Positions 1 to 13,000 of a stretch of DNA of 64,000 bases are shown here, one piece after another; the first letter of the stretch is position 1, and the number at the start of each line of letters is the position of its first letter. The stretch covers positions 1,273 through 65,272 of the forward strand of contig VZSF01008910.1 of the NCBI GenBank assembly GCA_013398295.1, in the 5' to 3' direction. Origin of the DNA: Chionis minor (taxonomy: Eukaryota; Chordata; Aves; Charadriiformes; Chionididae). Made by a program: the position numbers and the translations under genes. The notes under the pieces are model-generated. The model was given only the letters and a program-made list of their open reading frames with translations, was not told the origin of the DNA and made no database searches.

Positions 1-430
1 ATTGGGGAGAGGAGACCTGGACAGGCATGGGGACACATGGACAGGTATGAAAGTACTTGGGCAGGTGAGGTATTAGGAAGACCTGGACAGGTAGGGTATG
101 GGGACACATGGATAGGTATGAAAGAACCTGGGCAGGTGGGATATTGGGAATACCTGAGCAGGTATGGGGACACCTGGACAGGTATGAATGTATGTGGGCA
201 GGTGGGATATCAGGGATGCCTGGGCAGGCGGGGTACTCGGGCAGGCAGGAAGGGTGCTGGGAGTACCTGGGCACGTGGGGTACGGGTGCATCTGCGCAGG
301 TAGGGGTGCCAGGTAGGCACAGGGCACTTGGGCAAGATGGGCGCAGGTGCCGGGGCAGCTATGGGAGCACTGGTATGGGTGCAGGTGAGGTCTGGTGCCC
401 CTGGGCAGGTGAGATCAAGACAGGTACAGG
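1..430. repeat. Degenerate GC-rich minisatellite
   Basis: The motif family GGACAGGTATGAA...TGGGCAGGTGGGATA recurs. Larger units of about 66-71 bp start near 37, 108 and 174, and each is built from shorter 17-18 base cores containing GGGCAGGT or GGACAGGT. Copies become less regular towards 430. The open frames across it are a by-product of the repeat. It probably extends upstream of the window. Confidence 0.7.
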
Positions 431-831
431 AATACAGTGGCACTGGGGTACGTAAAGAGGGATGAGGTGGGATGAGCACCTGGGCAGGTGTTTTTAAAGT
501 TTGTGTACAGGTGTGTGCTGGCGTGAACAGCTGAACAGCCATGGGGGCATCTGGGCACATGCAGGGGCAGAGGTGGGGAGTCCCCTGGAGGTGCTGCCAC
601 CAGGAGCTGACAGCATGGGTGACTAGGGTAGGAGCAGGGCAAAACTGGCCATGGAGGTTGTTTGGGCTCTCTGGTGGGAGCCTCTCTCACAGGTCCGTGC
701 TGTCCTGCCAGGGATCAGCTGGACTGGCAGCCCACCTATCTGCTGTGCCCAGCCATGCCAAGGAAAAATGAGGATACGACTGCCCCGCTTGTCTATGGGG
801 CCATCCTGAGCCTTTCCTCTTCTCTTCCAAG
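431..831 (+). other. SLC6A14: Intron 1 tail or 5' flank of SLC6A14, no gene seen
   Basis: This stretch between the minisatellite and exon 2 ends in a pyrimidine-rich tract (cctttcctcttctcttccaag) that serves as the exon 2 acceptor. I looked for a short exon starting with ATG and ending in phase 0 before a GT and found no convincing candidate. Confidence 0.5.
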
Positions 832-1000
832 GATTTCACTTTGTCCAATGAAAAGGATGCCCACGCCGGTGGCAGCGATGAGAACTCGGAGCGGGGCAAC
901 TGGTCAAGCAAAGGCGACTACCTGCTCTCCATGGTGGGCTACGCTGTGGGTCTGGGCAACGTCTGGCGGTTTCCCTACCTCACCTACCAGAACGGCGGAG
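832..1000 (+). CDS. SLC6A14: SLC6A14 exon 2: cytosolic N-terminus and TM1
   Basis: The acceptor AG is at 830-831 and the donor GTACCT begins at 1001. The exon starts in phase 0 and ends in phase 1. It encodes an acidic N-terminal stretch ([19 protein letters not shown]) and the unwound TM1 segment [14 protein letters not shown], which in SLC6 proteins binds substrate and Na+. The first residue here is an Asp codon, so the initiator Met must lie in an upstream exon. Confidence 0.95.
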
Positions 1001-4000
1001 GTACCTGTACTGAACGGCAGCGCGGGGTGGGCACACCTTGCTGTCCCCGAGGGAGAGGAGGGCCAGCTCCAAGGGGTTGAGCATGTTTTATCCAAGCTGG
1101 ATGTGAGCATCACCTTGGGAAGCGGGACAGTGCCCACTGATGGGAATGGGAAGAGGAGTAGGGGGCATCTCTGCTTTTTTGGGTACCAGCTGAGGAGGGA
1201 CATAGTGTCTAGTAATTGCAAACTTCTACTTAAGAACTCCAGAAGTCTTCCGATTTACTCATGGCCAATATTGCAGCTTTTTGTCTGTGTGCCAATATCC
1301 ACTTACCTAAATAGCTGTTCTCCCTCCCCAGCGCTCACCTCCCTCATCTGTTTATAGAAAGCCATTGAATCCCCTCTGCACCTTTCGTTCTGCCAGGCAA
1401 ACAAGCTAAGCTGGAATAATTATCCAAGCTCAATAATTATCCCCATCAGATACTTGGGAAGCGCGAGGTAGAGAGAGCCTCTACCTCCTTACACAACCAT
1501 CTAGTGGCAAAGCCAAATGGCTTCCCCGGTTGCTATTCTGGAGCTTTGTCTACTTGCCACCAGTGGTAATTAAAGACAGCGTAAATGCCAAGTAACTGCA
1601 GAGGACTTACTTATAGGTACTCACTCGCTCTGCCTGACGGTTGTTGGAAGTGGAATTCTGGACTGTAAATGCGGCGCAGCCCACACAGCTGCGCGCGGAA
1701 CACAAGGTGGCATTCTTGGTACAGAAGTTTCATCGGCGTGAGCTTGGCAGGCTTACATTAGGACTTTCTTCACCAAAATAAGTGGGGATGTTGGCCCTTC
1801 TGTTAGATGCTTTTTTTTCTTTTTTCTTATCTGCTGCAGCAGAAAGCTTTGCCTTTAAAGCATATTTGTGCTGCTGCTTGTACCCTGCTCTGTGCCCCTT
1901 GCCCACAACTATTGAAGGCAACTGTTACATCCTCGCTTCAAAACGCAGGACTAATCCAGCTAATTCTGTGGGGCTATTTACTTCCTTAAATCACAGCAGG
2001 CATTTGCAGTTCCTTGCAGAACTGGGTCCTCGATTTGCTTTAAATTCCCTGAGAGCGAAGAGGTCAGATTTCTGCGGGGATATTGGGTCGTGTTTAGGAA
2101 AGCTGTGCCCTCGCTTGCCCTGTCTTCTGTGCGCACACAAAGAAGTGCCAGTCCCTTTCACAGGATTGGACTGTCATCGATATCAGGTTAATGTGCACTT
2201 TCAAACGGCCTTGAACAAGAGCCGTGCTGAGATGCTGTTTGATACAGGAGTCAGCCAAGCATGGAAAATAATTGTCAGCCTTTGATATCCAGTAGCACTT
2301 GCAAATCGCAGCTAAGTGACACAAAGGGATGGTTCTGTGCCTTTTTAAACAAAAAGCTGGAAGCTAAACTAGAAAGCGGACAAAGCCGATGGTGCCGACA
2401 GCTGAGCAGTGTTCCTGCTTGTATGAGCTGCGTGCCTTTGATAGTTTTTGTAAAAATCCTTTTAATTCTTTAAGAGAAGCCGTCCCATGTAAATCGCCAA
2501 TTCTCCTGGTAGTCGGTATCTCCTTGTTCCGGATACTCCTTAGTCTTACAGCAAACAGGATTTAGAAACAAATCTCTGGATTCTGCAAAAACCAAAAGCC
2601 CCTGCAGGGGGATATTTGAGGCAGGGTAAAAAAAAAAAAGGGAGTACAAAATGTGATTGAACTGTGGTGAATATTGAAAGATTCACTGTTTTCTCTGTGT
2701 GTGTGTGTGTTTGTTTGTTTTTCCCTTCTCAGGTGCTTTTCTAATCCCATATACCCTGATGTTGGCTTTAGCTGGCTTGCCCTTATTTTTCATGGAATGT
2801 TCCCTTGGGCAGTTTGCCAGTCTGGGGCCAGTTTCTGTCTGGAGAATATTACCATTGTTTCAAGGTCAGTATTGTTAAGTTTCCTTTGATCTCTTTTATT
2901 CTAGTAATAAACAGAGGTCAATCAATGATTTCTTCACAAAGTTACTAACTCTGAGAAGCTGGTTTCCAGGTAGAGAATACTCCCAAGGTTACAAAGTCGG
3001 TATTATATTCCCAGGTAGATCTTCCTTGTTTATTCAATTAATAAACAGACGCATGTTAAAGATTTCCCTCCCCAAAATCTGTCAGTTATGAGAAGCTTTA
3101 TCAATGATTCTCCTGCCAGCGTGCTGCCTGAAGCGCAACTGTCCCGGGCAGAAGGAAATCGCTCTGTGAGGGGAAATCACTCTGTGAGGGAAAGCCTCCG
3201 TTAAATACCTGGCACTGTCTGCAAGAGACTGGAAATCAGGCTTAGAAGTTAACTTTATTGATGTTTCTTCACACTTTACATCCTCTGTAGCTTGCAAGGC
3301 TGTGTCGGAGGGGCTAATTCTGTACGGCTGCCGGTGCTGGCCACGGGCATGTGGGTCTGATTTACTTTATGCAATGCTGTGCCCGTATCCGTCCCACGCG
3401 CTGCCCTGGGAGTCATCTGCGGGTGTGACAAAATAGCTTAAACTCTGGCTTCGTAAGGTGAGGTGGCTCTTGTGCTGAGAGAAATGGGCAAACTACCGCC
3501 GCAGAAACAGGCAAGCTCCCACTGCAACTGTCTCTGTGAGGGTTTCAATTTTGTAGGAAGATTTATGCGTTTGGAAACCACTAGCCACGTGCTCTACTCG
3601 CTCCTGTCCATCCAGGTCCTGTACCCATGGGTGTGAAGGACTATGCAATTGGTCTTGTTTGTCCTCTTTATCTGTCGGGAGGAATTAATGTAGGAACAAG
3701 GAAGTTTCTTTCTGATGCAATAAGGATATCACTTGCCACTCGTCTAGAAACAATAGGGATTACAGTCTGGCTGGTTCCCTGAGCGCTTGCTGTTTTTCCC
3801 AGTCTCCCGTTCTGCAGCACAAGCAACCTTTCACGAGAGCAGTGCATTTAACTTTAAAGCAAATGTCTATAGACACAGCAAATCTTTTATGTATCTATGA
3901 AGATATAAACTTACATATAGCCTCCAAGAGGATTGGGATAGTTTGGCAGACTTCCCCAAGCTCACAGAACAAAGCTCATTTTATCAGAGGAAAACAGTAT

Positions 4001-7000
4001 TATTGGCACAGATTTACTGTTCTGTCTTGCTTCTCGTTTATTGCAAACCCATTCCTTACAGTGGGATCTTTAAAATGGCTTGGTCACTCCTAGTATAGTT
4101 TCTTTTATTTTAGTAAGGAATCAAAACTTCCCAATAAACTGGGAGAGAACAAAATCTTTCCTTTAGATGTGGACGTAGCAACTGGTCCGATTTTTCTGTT
4201 GGCCTGATTCAAACTCTGTCAAAGGCACATTGAGATGGTCAGTTTGGATCACAACCCTCATTTCACGGCTTTACCCTTTCCCTGTTTGGTTGCTGTTAAA
4301 AATTACTTCAAAAAAACCAAAGAAAAAACAACCTCAACTTCTTCCCGAGAGTCAGCTGAAGGCCATTCATTTGGGTTTTTTCAACCCAAGTTTGGGGTAG
4401 TTAAAACATTGCGTCTTTCTCTTTCCTAGGAGTGGGCGTCACAATGGTCATCATCTCAACATTTGTGACGATCTACTACAACGTTATCATCGCTTACGCG
4501 CTCTACTACTTATTTGCCTCGTTCCAAAAAGTGCTGCCGTGGTCAGAGTGCTTTTCCTGGGCAGACGAGTTCTGCAGCAAAACACGACTAGGTACCGTAC
4601 CAAACAGATAATATCACTGCTTTGGATACTTGTATTTTTTACTGTTTTCTGGGAGAAATTACAGGAGCAAGACGGCTACCTGTGGCTTGAAGAGTCCTTC
4701 CTGGGGTTTTGTCTCTGAGCAGGCGGGAGTGGTGCTTGTCTGCATCCCTGCCACCAGTTCTGGGTGCTTGGGGAATCTAGGAGGAGCTGGATTGAAACCT
4801 CCTTGTCGGATCCTTATTATTCTCCTTTAAAATATAAGGTTTCCTCTGGTGCGTACAGTCCTGGAAAATACTGCATTCCCATTTCATCGGGCTTCCTGGC
4901 AAAGCCCACGCCTCCCATTCCTGCTTCAGGAGAATCGCTGTAGCTTTTAGGGGGGGTTCTTTCATTGCGGTAATCCTGAGCACCACTGAGGCACAGGTTT
5001 CACACTTGATTAACTCTTTAGAACGTATCTCCACGCTATTGTTCTTGATGTTTGGCAGCACATGCAGGGGCCAAACACGTGTTATCTCAGCAGTTTCCAT
5101 ATCGGAGCAGTTTGAGGCAAAGGGTGAAGCTGGTGAGATAATTAGTAGTTAGTAGCTGGAAATGTGTTGCCACGTAACCTCTGAGATTATTAAAATCACA
5201 GGGACAGGATCGCGATGGATTACATGACTTAAAGTGTCAATGTGATTGTAACTCTCTTAACCATATACTGAAAATCTCCTTTAAGATTCGTAGGTTTCAT
5301 AAAATGAGGTTGAGATGTTTTATTTAACAAAAAATTGATGCCTGCTTACCGGCTAAACCAAAAACATTTTAGCTCAATGCTTCTAAGTGCTGGAGGAATA
5401 CAAAACTGACCTGAAGAAGCTGTCCCAAAATAGACTTCGACAAGCCTTTTCCAGTAAACACTGATGTGCCAATCTGCGGTTCTTTACTGTATGTTTGGAC
5501 AAAAAAATATGTCCCAACCCAAAAAAACCCAAAGAGCGCTCATCCCCGAAGGGAAATGTTTAAAGAGCTCTAGTAAGCGCTCTGCCATAGTAAGGTGACG
5601 TTGCTAGAGGGTGATCTGTGTGTCACCTTGGCTGGGGCAGGTTTTCATAGAGTGACCAAGGCTGCAATCTTAACGACCCTCGGTTCTGATTTTTGCAAGT
5701 GTTCTTGGGCGATAAGTGAAAAGTGGAGCTGAGCACACCAGATTCCTGGTGTTTTGATTTGCAAAGTCACAGCTGATAGTTCAGTGATAGTTCAGGTTTG
5801 TTCCTAAATATTGTTAGTAGGTAAAATGAGGCTGTAACTGTTTAGAAAACACGTTTGCTGTGATAGTCTGGTTTTTTTATAATAGTCATCACTGTGTCAA
5901 CAATCCCTTTTGCTTGCTCGCTTTCAGTAAGTGACTGCAACGCAACTGTAGATGGAGAAATCATTCACGTAAACTACTCGTTCATCACGAGCCACAATCT
6001 CACGTGTATGAATGGCACCATGAACTACAAACCAGTGCAGTTCCCCAGTGAGCAATACTGGAAGTAAGTAAATATATTAAAGAAATTGCTAAAACTGCAT
6101 TTATTATGCATTGTGGTTTTGAATGTGCCTTCTATTTTTTTTTTTGTCTTGTCTTGCTGTCCAGAAGCAATCTAGTCGAGGAGGGTGGGCATGGAAGTCT
6201 GTGCAGAGGGGCATTAAATTTTTTTTTTTTTTTTTTTTTGCTGAGTCTGAGCTCTTTTTTTAAAAAAAAGGCGTCGTCTTCTCGAGTCCTGGTAGGGTCT
6301 ACTTAGCGTCTTCATGTAGAGCATATAGTTTACTTTGAGGAGTTACTGTGTGAAATATATTCACCTTATTCTGAATCAGGGCCTGTTGTGAAATTGCCAC
6401 TTCTTTAAGCCACATGGTTTCAATGTCATGTTCCTTGGGTTCCTGGAAACTGATTCTTCTTACAGGCTTCTCTCTTGCCATCAGAATTCCATGCTTAACA
6501 CGACAGAGCGGAGGTAGGCCTGATGGGAGATGTACAGAGAGCTTGAGGGCTGGTTGACTTTCAAAATGCAGTTACAGATTCAGATTTTCAGTGCCAATCA
6601 CGCAGTTCTAACTGCACGCTCGTGGAAGTGGCTGCAGGGTCTCACAATTCCTGCAGAAACCAGCTCGCTTTGCTCCGAGCAGTGGCAAAGAGGAGGAGCG
6701 CATGCTGCCGCCGCCATCTTCTCATCGCAGCCTTTTGTGCTTCCAGCAAAGTGACTCTCCAGCGCTCCAGTGGGTTGGACGAGACCGGTAACATCGTGTG
6801 GTACCTGGCCCTCTGCCTCCTCCTGTCCTGGATGATTGTTGGAGCTGCATTGTTCAAAGGAATAAAATCTTCTGGAAAGGTAAGTTAGGAAGAGCGAGCA
6901 GCGGACTCTTGGCTTGATCCTGCCCTTCCAGCGCCAAGGTTGGCACGGGGCAGGGTGCAGTCCTGACCCTCTGCCGGACTCGCCATTAACCTTCTTCTTT

Positions 7001-10000
7001 CTGCTCCTTGGCTTCATAACTGTTATATAAAACACAAGGAAGGGCGCTGATTATGCGGGAATTACTTAACACACCGGTCTCAGTGCCACCAGGGCTGCCA
7101 AGTATTTGGGGATCTTGCTGTCACGCGGGTGATCCCAGCTGAGCTTTGGCAGTCACCCGGCCTGTTACGATGGATGTGTGCCTGCGACTGCACATGGGCA
7201 CGCACACCCTGGGAACACCCGGCAATTGTCTGCACCTCCAGACTAGTTGAGATGTTTGGACAATACAGGTCAGGTCCTGCAAACAGATGTGCATGTTCCT
7301 ACCAGATTGTGCAATGTTGTTTTTACTCAAGGCTTCATGCTGCTTTTAGGGACCAGCTCCATAGGTGCTTGTTCGCAGGCTCTGACTCTGCTGGGCTCCC
7401 ATTTCCATGTGCTGGAGCACAGCTGCCTGGGGTTTTCCTTGGTCGGCTCCTCTCCAGACTTCAGGCAGGCTGACTTTTATTCTTTCCTTCCTTAGACCCT
7501 CTTCCTGGTTTAGTTTCTTCCTCCCCATACTCCTTCCTTACCTCCATATTGCATCTCCATCACTTCCTACTTCAGTCTCTGTTGCCTCCATTCTTTCTCT
7601 CACCCTTTCTGCACTGATATTTTTTTTTTCCTCCCCCCCCTTTTGATTCTTTCTGTCATCGTGCCTTTCCATGGTTCCTCACTGCCTGTCTTCCTTTCCT
7701 CAGTCTGATGTCTCCTCCTACTCTGCTTTTTATTTGGAGCTTTCGGACCTCCGTCTCGACACTCCAGGGTGCAGTATCTGGGCTTTCCCAACAACGGTTG
7801 TTCTGCCACACGGCTCCTCTCAAACTCGCGTTCTTTGGGTTCCTGGCAATTGGCTCTTCCTCTTGTCACTTCTCTTCTGGCCCGAAGGTAAGCCTCTCTG
7901 AGGAGCAGGGTAAGACTCAGAAACACCTAGCTAGGCAGGAACGAGGCAAAGATGAGGAGCGGAGAGAATTGACTATTCCGGGCAAATATGAGGGAGATCT
8001 TCAGAAATGTCAGACTCGCCATGCGATGGTGCAATGCTAAGGCTTGGTGTAACCAGCAGTACTGGGTCAATTATCCGTCTGCGTAACACTGAAACTAAGA
8101 CTCGAGAAACAAGACTAATGTTGAATGTAGCCTGCGTGATAACAGCGCTGCTTAGCCCAGCTTCTGGCCTGGATCCCATCACGCCAGAACTTGTGGAGAC
8201 AAACGACAAAAAAGATCTGTGTCTGAGAGAACCTGAAAGTTCTTGTTCCCAGTAAAGAAAGCTTCCAACATGGCTTTTTTTTTGTGGGGTGGGTTTTGGG
8301 TGGGTCTTTTTTTTTTTTTTTTTTTCTCTCCCCCCAGTCTCAGGAGGAGATAATTCCATCCTGGTCACCTAATTTTGACTGGCTTTCAGTTCACGTTTGC
8401 TAGAAGCATTGCCTAGCAAGAGACCTCTGGGGTAGTTGATTCCAGGCCTTGCTACAGCAGTTAATCATGTCAGAAAAGACATTTCTGAAACCGGGGAAGT
8501 GCTATCTGAAAAGTGGATATGTGGCTTGGGTCTTCTGCTCCTGCTGGAATGCAGCTTCAGAACCGGCTAAGCCAGATGGTTTAGTGCTTGGTGTGTGTTC
8601 GCTTCCCTGGTCGCCTGTTTTTCATTTGTACCAGCAGACCTGAGCCTAAAACCCGGCCGTTCCTCCTGCACGGGGGGGGTCTGTGCACCCCCTCGCCTCT
8701 AATCAGTGTCCCTGCCCTTCTTTCTGCAGGTCGTCTACTTCACCGCTCTCTTCCCGTACGTCATCCTGCTCATCCTGCTGGTGCGAGGCGCCACCCTGGA
8801 AGGAGCTCTGGACGGCATCGAATACTACATTGGGAGGCAGTCCAACATCACCAAGCTGATGGAGGCGGAGGTGAGAGGCAGTGTCAGCACTGGCAGCGTG
8901 ACGCGCTTCTCTGGTTCTATGGGCTTGTCTCTTACGAAGCCACTTGGCTTTTTGCCAGTTGGGTGCTTGTCCGTGTCCTGCCCTGCTTTTTGTTTCTGCA
9001 ACTGGGTTCTGTTTTTCCAGCAAGCCCCAGCTCTGTCAGAAGTCCAAGTCCCTATTCCAGCTGCCCTCAAGCTGAAAAACAGCCACCCTCCGCCCCCTCC
9101 CCGCCACACCAGGCGGTGATGACAACTGTGGTATTTACTGTCTCCGAGCAGCTCTTGGGGGTCATGCTGGAGTTCCATCACAGCAAGGCCTCCTGAGAAA
9201 GTTCTTGCTGTGGGAGCAAGCGTTGCTTTCCCGTGTGTCCCGCTTGCTTTGGTTGCCGATACCTTCACTGACTTTATCGGAAGGTTGAATGGCCCCTTGA
9301 GTTGGAAATTCAGGCTGTGCTTTGCCCAGAAATCAGCTTGGGAAACTAGGTGGACCTTGTGCCAAGGCAGCCTGGATTTTTTTCTTCTGGCTTGTGATAA
9401 CATTAGTTCAGTTTTACCAGAAGCAAACATTAAGTGCAATGTTTATTTGTGGTGTTTTATGTGAGCATTTGGCGCTAAGTGAGGGGCTGCAGCAGAGGCA
9501 GGAGTGGTTTGTCTGGGTCACGGTGTGAGGAGCACAAGTGGGAGAACACACAGAAGTTCTCACTCCTGCAACCCTCTCCTGGTTTTCCTTATTCGTTGGC
9601 ACTGTGACGAGGTTCATATCTTTAAACCCGCATACGCGAATGAACTGAATCTCTTCTTCAGGGTCACCCCAATAAGATTTAAGCATTTGGCGACATACTC
9701 GGGGTGTGACCTTTGGAAATCATAGAAGATACTATTCATGGCTGAGGCTGCAAGGTCACCAGCGTGCTATAGCCCTCCTACTCTAAAATTCGTATGAAAT
9801 AGTATTAGATATTCAGCCTAAACGTAGGAAAAAAAACCCCTGGAGCTTCCATAGGGGGCAGACTTAAATGTTTATGATATGTACTGTGAATGATACGGTA
9901 ATTCCCATGTTCTTATTTCCGATAGGTTTGGAAAGATGCAGCCACCCAGATATTCTACTCCCTGTCTGTGGCCTGGGGCGGGCTCGTTGCTTTGTCTTCC

Positions 10001-13000
10001 TACAATAAGTTCCACAACAACTGCTACTCAGATGCTATTTTAGTTTGCGTAACCAACTGCGTCACCAGCATATTTGCTGGGTTTGCAATATTCTCCATCT
10101 TGGGGCACATGGCATTTGTGTCCAAGAGACCCGTCTCGGAGGTCGTGGACTCAGGTAGGCTGATCATTGTGCTGGAGGTATTGGGACTTGCTTTGACCAA
10201 GGCATGACAAATAACCTCCTTCCTTCCGCTGCCTTCCAGGGTTTGATCTGGCATTTGTAGCCTACCCGGAGGCGCTCTCCCAGTTACCAGTTTCTCCTCT
10301 GTGGTCCTTCTTGTTTTTCTTCATGCTCCTGCTCTTGGGCCTTGACTCTCAGTTTGCCACCATAGGTGAGTGGGGTTTTAAGTAACCCGTGGCTTTTCAA
10401 ATGATCGTTACCTTTCTTAATTGTGCTGCCTCTGCTCAAACCTCACACTTCCTTTGCAGAAACGCTTACAACCACCATCCAAGATATATATCCCAAAGTG
10501 ATGAAAAAGTTAAGAATCCCTATAACCCTGGGCGTGTGCATATTGCTCTTCTTTCTCGGTCTTATCTGTGTTACTCAGGTAAGACATTATGTTCTTTTTT
10601 TTGGCTGTGGGTTTAGTTATGTTGCAAGCAGTGAACTCAAGTCAAAATACCCTTTCCAACTGTTCCTGTTTGCATGGATCGATCCGAGAGACTCTTGAAT
10701 TCTGTCAGCGTGCGATGCAACGGAGCATGGAGCAATTTGGTACATGCAAATAAGAAATTCCCAAAGGAAAGCTTGAAGAACCTGAGGTTTCCTGTGATCA
10801 TTGAACTGAGATGTGCTCTTAAATAGAAGGCCTGTATAAAGCCAGTGAACCATCAACCCGATTTATTGCCCCTCAGTTCGGGATGTTACTTGTTTATCTC
10901 AAGTGTTTGCGTAGCGTGTCGGCAGCACTGCAGGTAGCCCTAATAGATGCCGATGAGATCTTTTTGTTCAGAACTGACGAGCACACAGGACAGGATTTGA
11001 GAAATGGCCTATTCAAGTCATAAAAACCTCTCAAGCATCTGTAGATTGTATGGTTACTTCTCCCGTACTTGTGTGTAGACATGTGTGTACATATATATAC
11101 ATAGAGTCATAGAATGGTTTGGGTTAGAAGGTACCTTAAAGGTCATCTAGTCTCAAAGTCCCGTCCAACTTGGCCTTGAACACCTCCAGAGATGGGGCAG
11201 ACACAGCTTCTCTGGGCAACCCCGGCCAGGGGCTCACCACCACTCACAGGCAGGAATTTCTTCCCAATATCTCATCTAAATCTCCCCTCTTCCAGATTGA
11301 AGCCATCACCCCTCATCCTATCACTACATGCCATTGTAAAAAGTCCCTCTCCATCTTTTCTGAGGGCCCCTTTCAGACACTGGAAGGGGCTGGAAGGTCT
11401 CCCCGGAGCCTTCTCTTCTCCAGGCTGAACCCCCCCAGCTCTCCCAGCCTGTCCTCCCAGCAGAGGGGCTCCAGCCCTCCCAGCATCTCCGGGGCCTCCT
11501 CCGGCCCCGCTCCAACAGCTCCGTGTCCTCCTGCTGTTGGGGGCTCCAGAGCTGGACCCAGGATTCCAGGTGTCCAGGTGGGGTCTCCCCCGAGCGGAGC
11601 AGAGGGGCAGAATCCCCCCCCGGCCCTGCTGCCCCCGCTGTGGGGATGCAGCCCAGAGGCCGGGGGGGTTCTGGGTGCCAGCGCATGGTGCTGGCTTGTG
11701 TCCAGCTTTTCACCCCACAGCACCCCAAGTCCTTTTTGGCAGGGCTGCTCTCAGTCCTTTGCCCAGCCTGGATTTGTGCTTGGAATTGCCCTGACCCCCA
11801 TGCAGGACCTTCCACATACATAAGTAAAAGGAAATTTATGTACACTGTGTAAAAATTTCTGGAGGCAATTGATTTTAAGGATATAAAGGTTCATTGCAAT
11901 GACTCCATCTAAAAATGTAGATTTATGTATGCAATTAGGTTGATAATGTGAGTAAGATAATTGTGGTCAACAGACAGTTGTATGGTCAAGCAAAGCACAT
12001 AAGTTATGAAATGTGATGGCAGGGAAGCTTGCAAAGGACTTCCAAATTTACATTTACATAAGTTCCAAATTTACATTTTGCTGTCAGCTGTCTGTATATA
12101 CTTTGCATATACATATCTCTTGTTCCTAATCTGCAGTGTTCCGTCAGATGTGCTTTTCAACCTCGCGTAGGGTATTTAAATGAAATAATGTTCACAAATG
12201 TGTACTTAACCTAGAGAAATGGAAATTTAAAAAATTCGGACTGGTGATTAGTTAAACTGGCTTGAACAACGCAACCTATTTTATTTCCATAAGAAGGTTA
12301 CTGGGACTGTGTACACTCTTACCTCCTTATTGTTTGTTCTACAGGCAGGAATTTACTGGGTTAACCTAATAGATCATTTTTGTGCTGGATGGGGAATCCT
12401 TATTGCAGCTGTCCTGGAGATAATAGGCATCGTCTATATTTATGGTAAGTTATTTGCGTTGAAAATCCATGACTTGACTATGCAATACCAGACGCAGTGT
12501 ATATTAAAAACTAATTGCCGCAATAAAGCGCTTAACTGGCTGCAGAGCTTTAATAGTTACCACAGAGGTGGAGAAACTGACCTTGGCCACTGCCTTTTCT
12601 CCATCCCTTCTGAGTAACCGCACCTGCAAGGGAGGCCCCTGCTTTACGGTGCACCCTACGATTGTCTTTCAACAGGAGGAAACAGGTTCATTGAAGACAT
12701 TGAGATGATGATTGGGAAGAAGAGCTTTTTATTTTGGCTGTGGTGGAGAATGTGCTGGTTTTTCATTACTCCTGTGCTGTTAATGGTGAGTGTAGATGAC
12801 TGGATTGTGTTAGCAGGACGGAACTTAGTCATTGGACATTGGAGAAGCTTCCACGTGAATGTTCAGAGCTGGATGCCCAGGGCCTGTGCATAAAGACAGA
12901 AGCTTTATGGCTGTGTCACTGCAGCAAACCACGTGCTTCTGATCCATACCGCTCCTCCTTGGGTCCTCTCCAGGAGGATCAGTTGCTGGTGAGCTGGGTC

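Noticed and set aside
662..1357. 231-codon open frame across SLC6A14 exon 2
   Set aside because: It is in a different frame from the true exon and reads through the splice donor. A shadow of the exon's composition.
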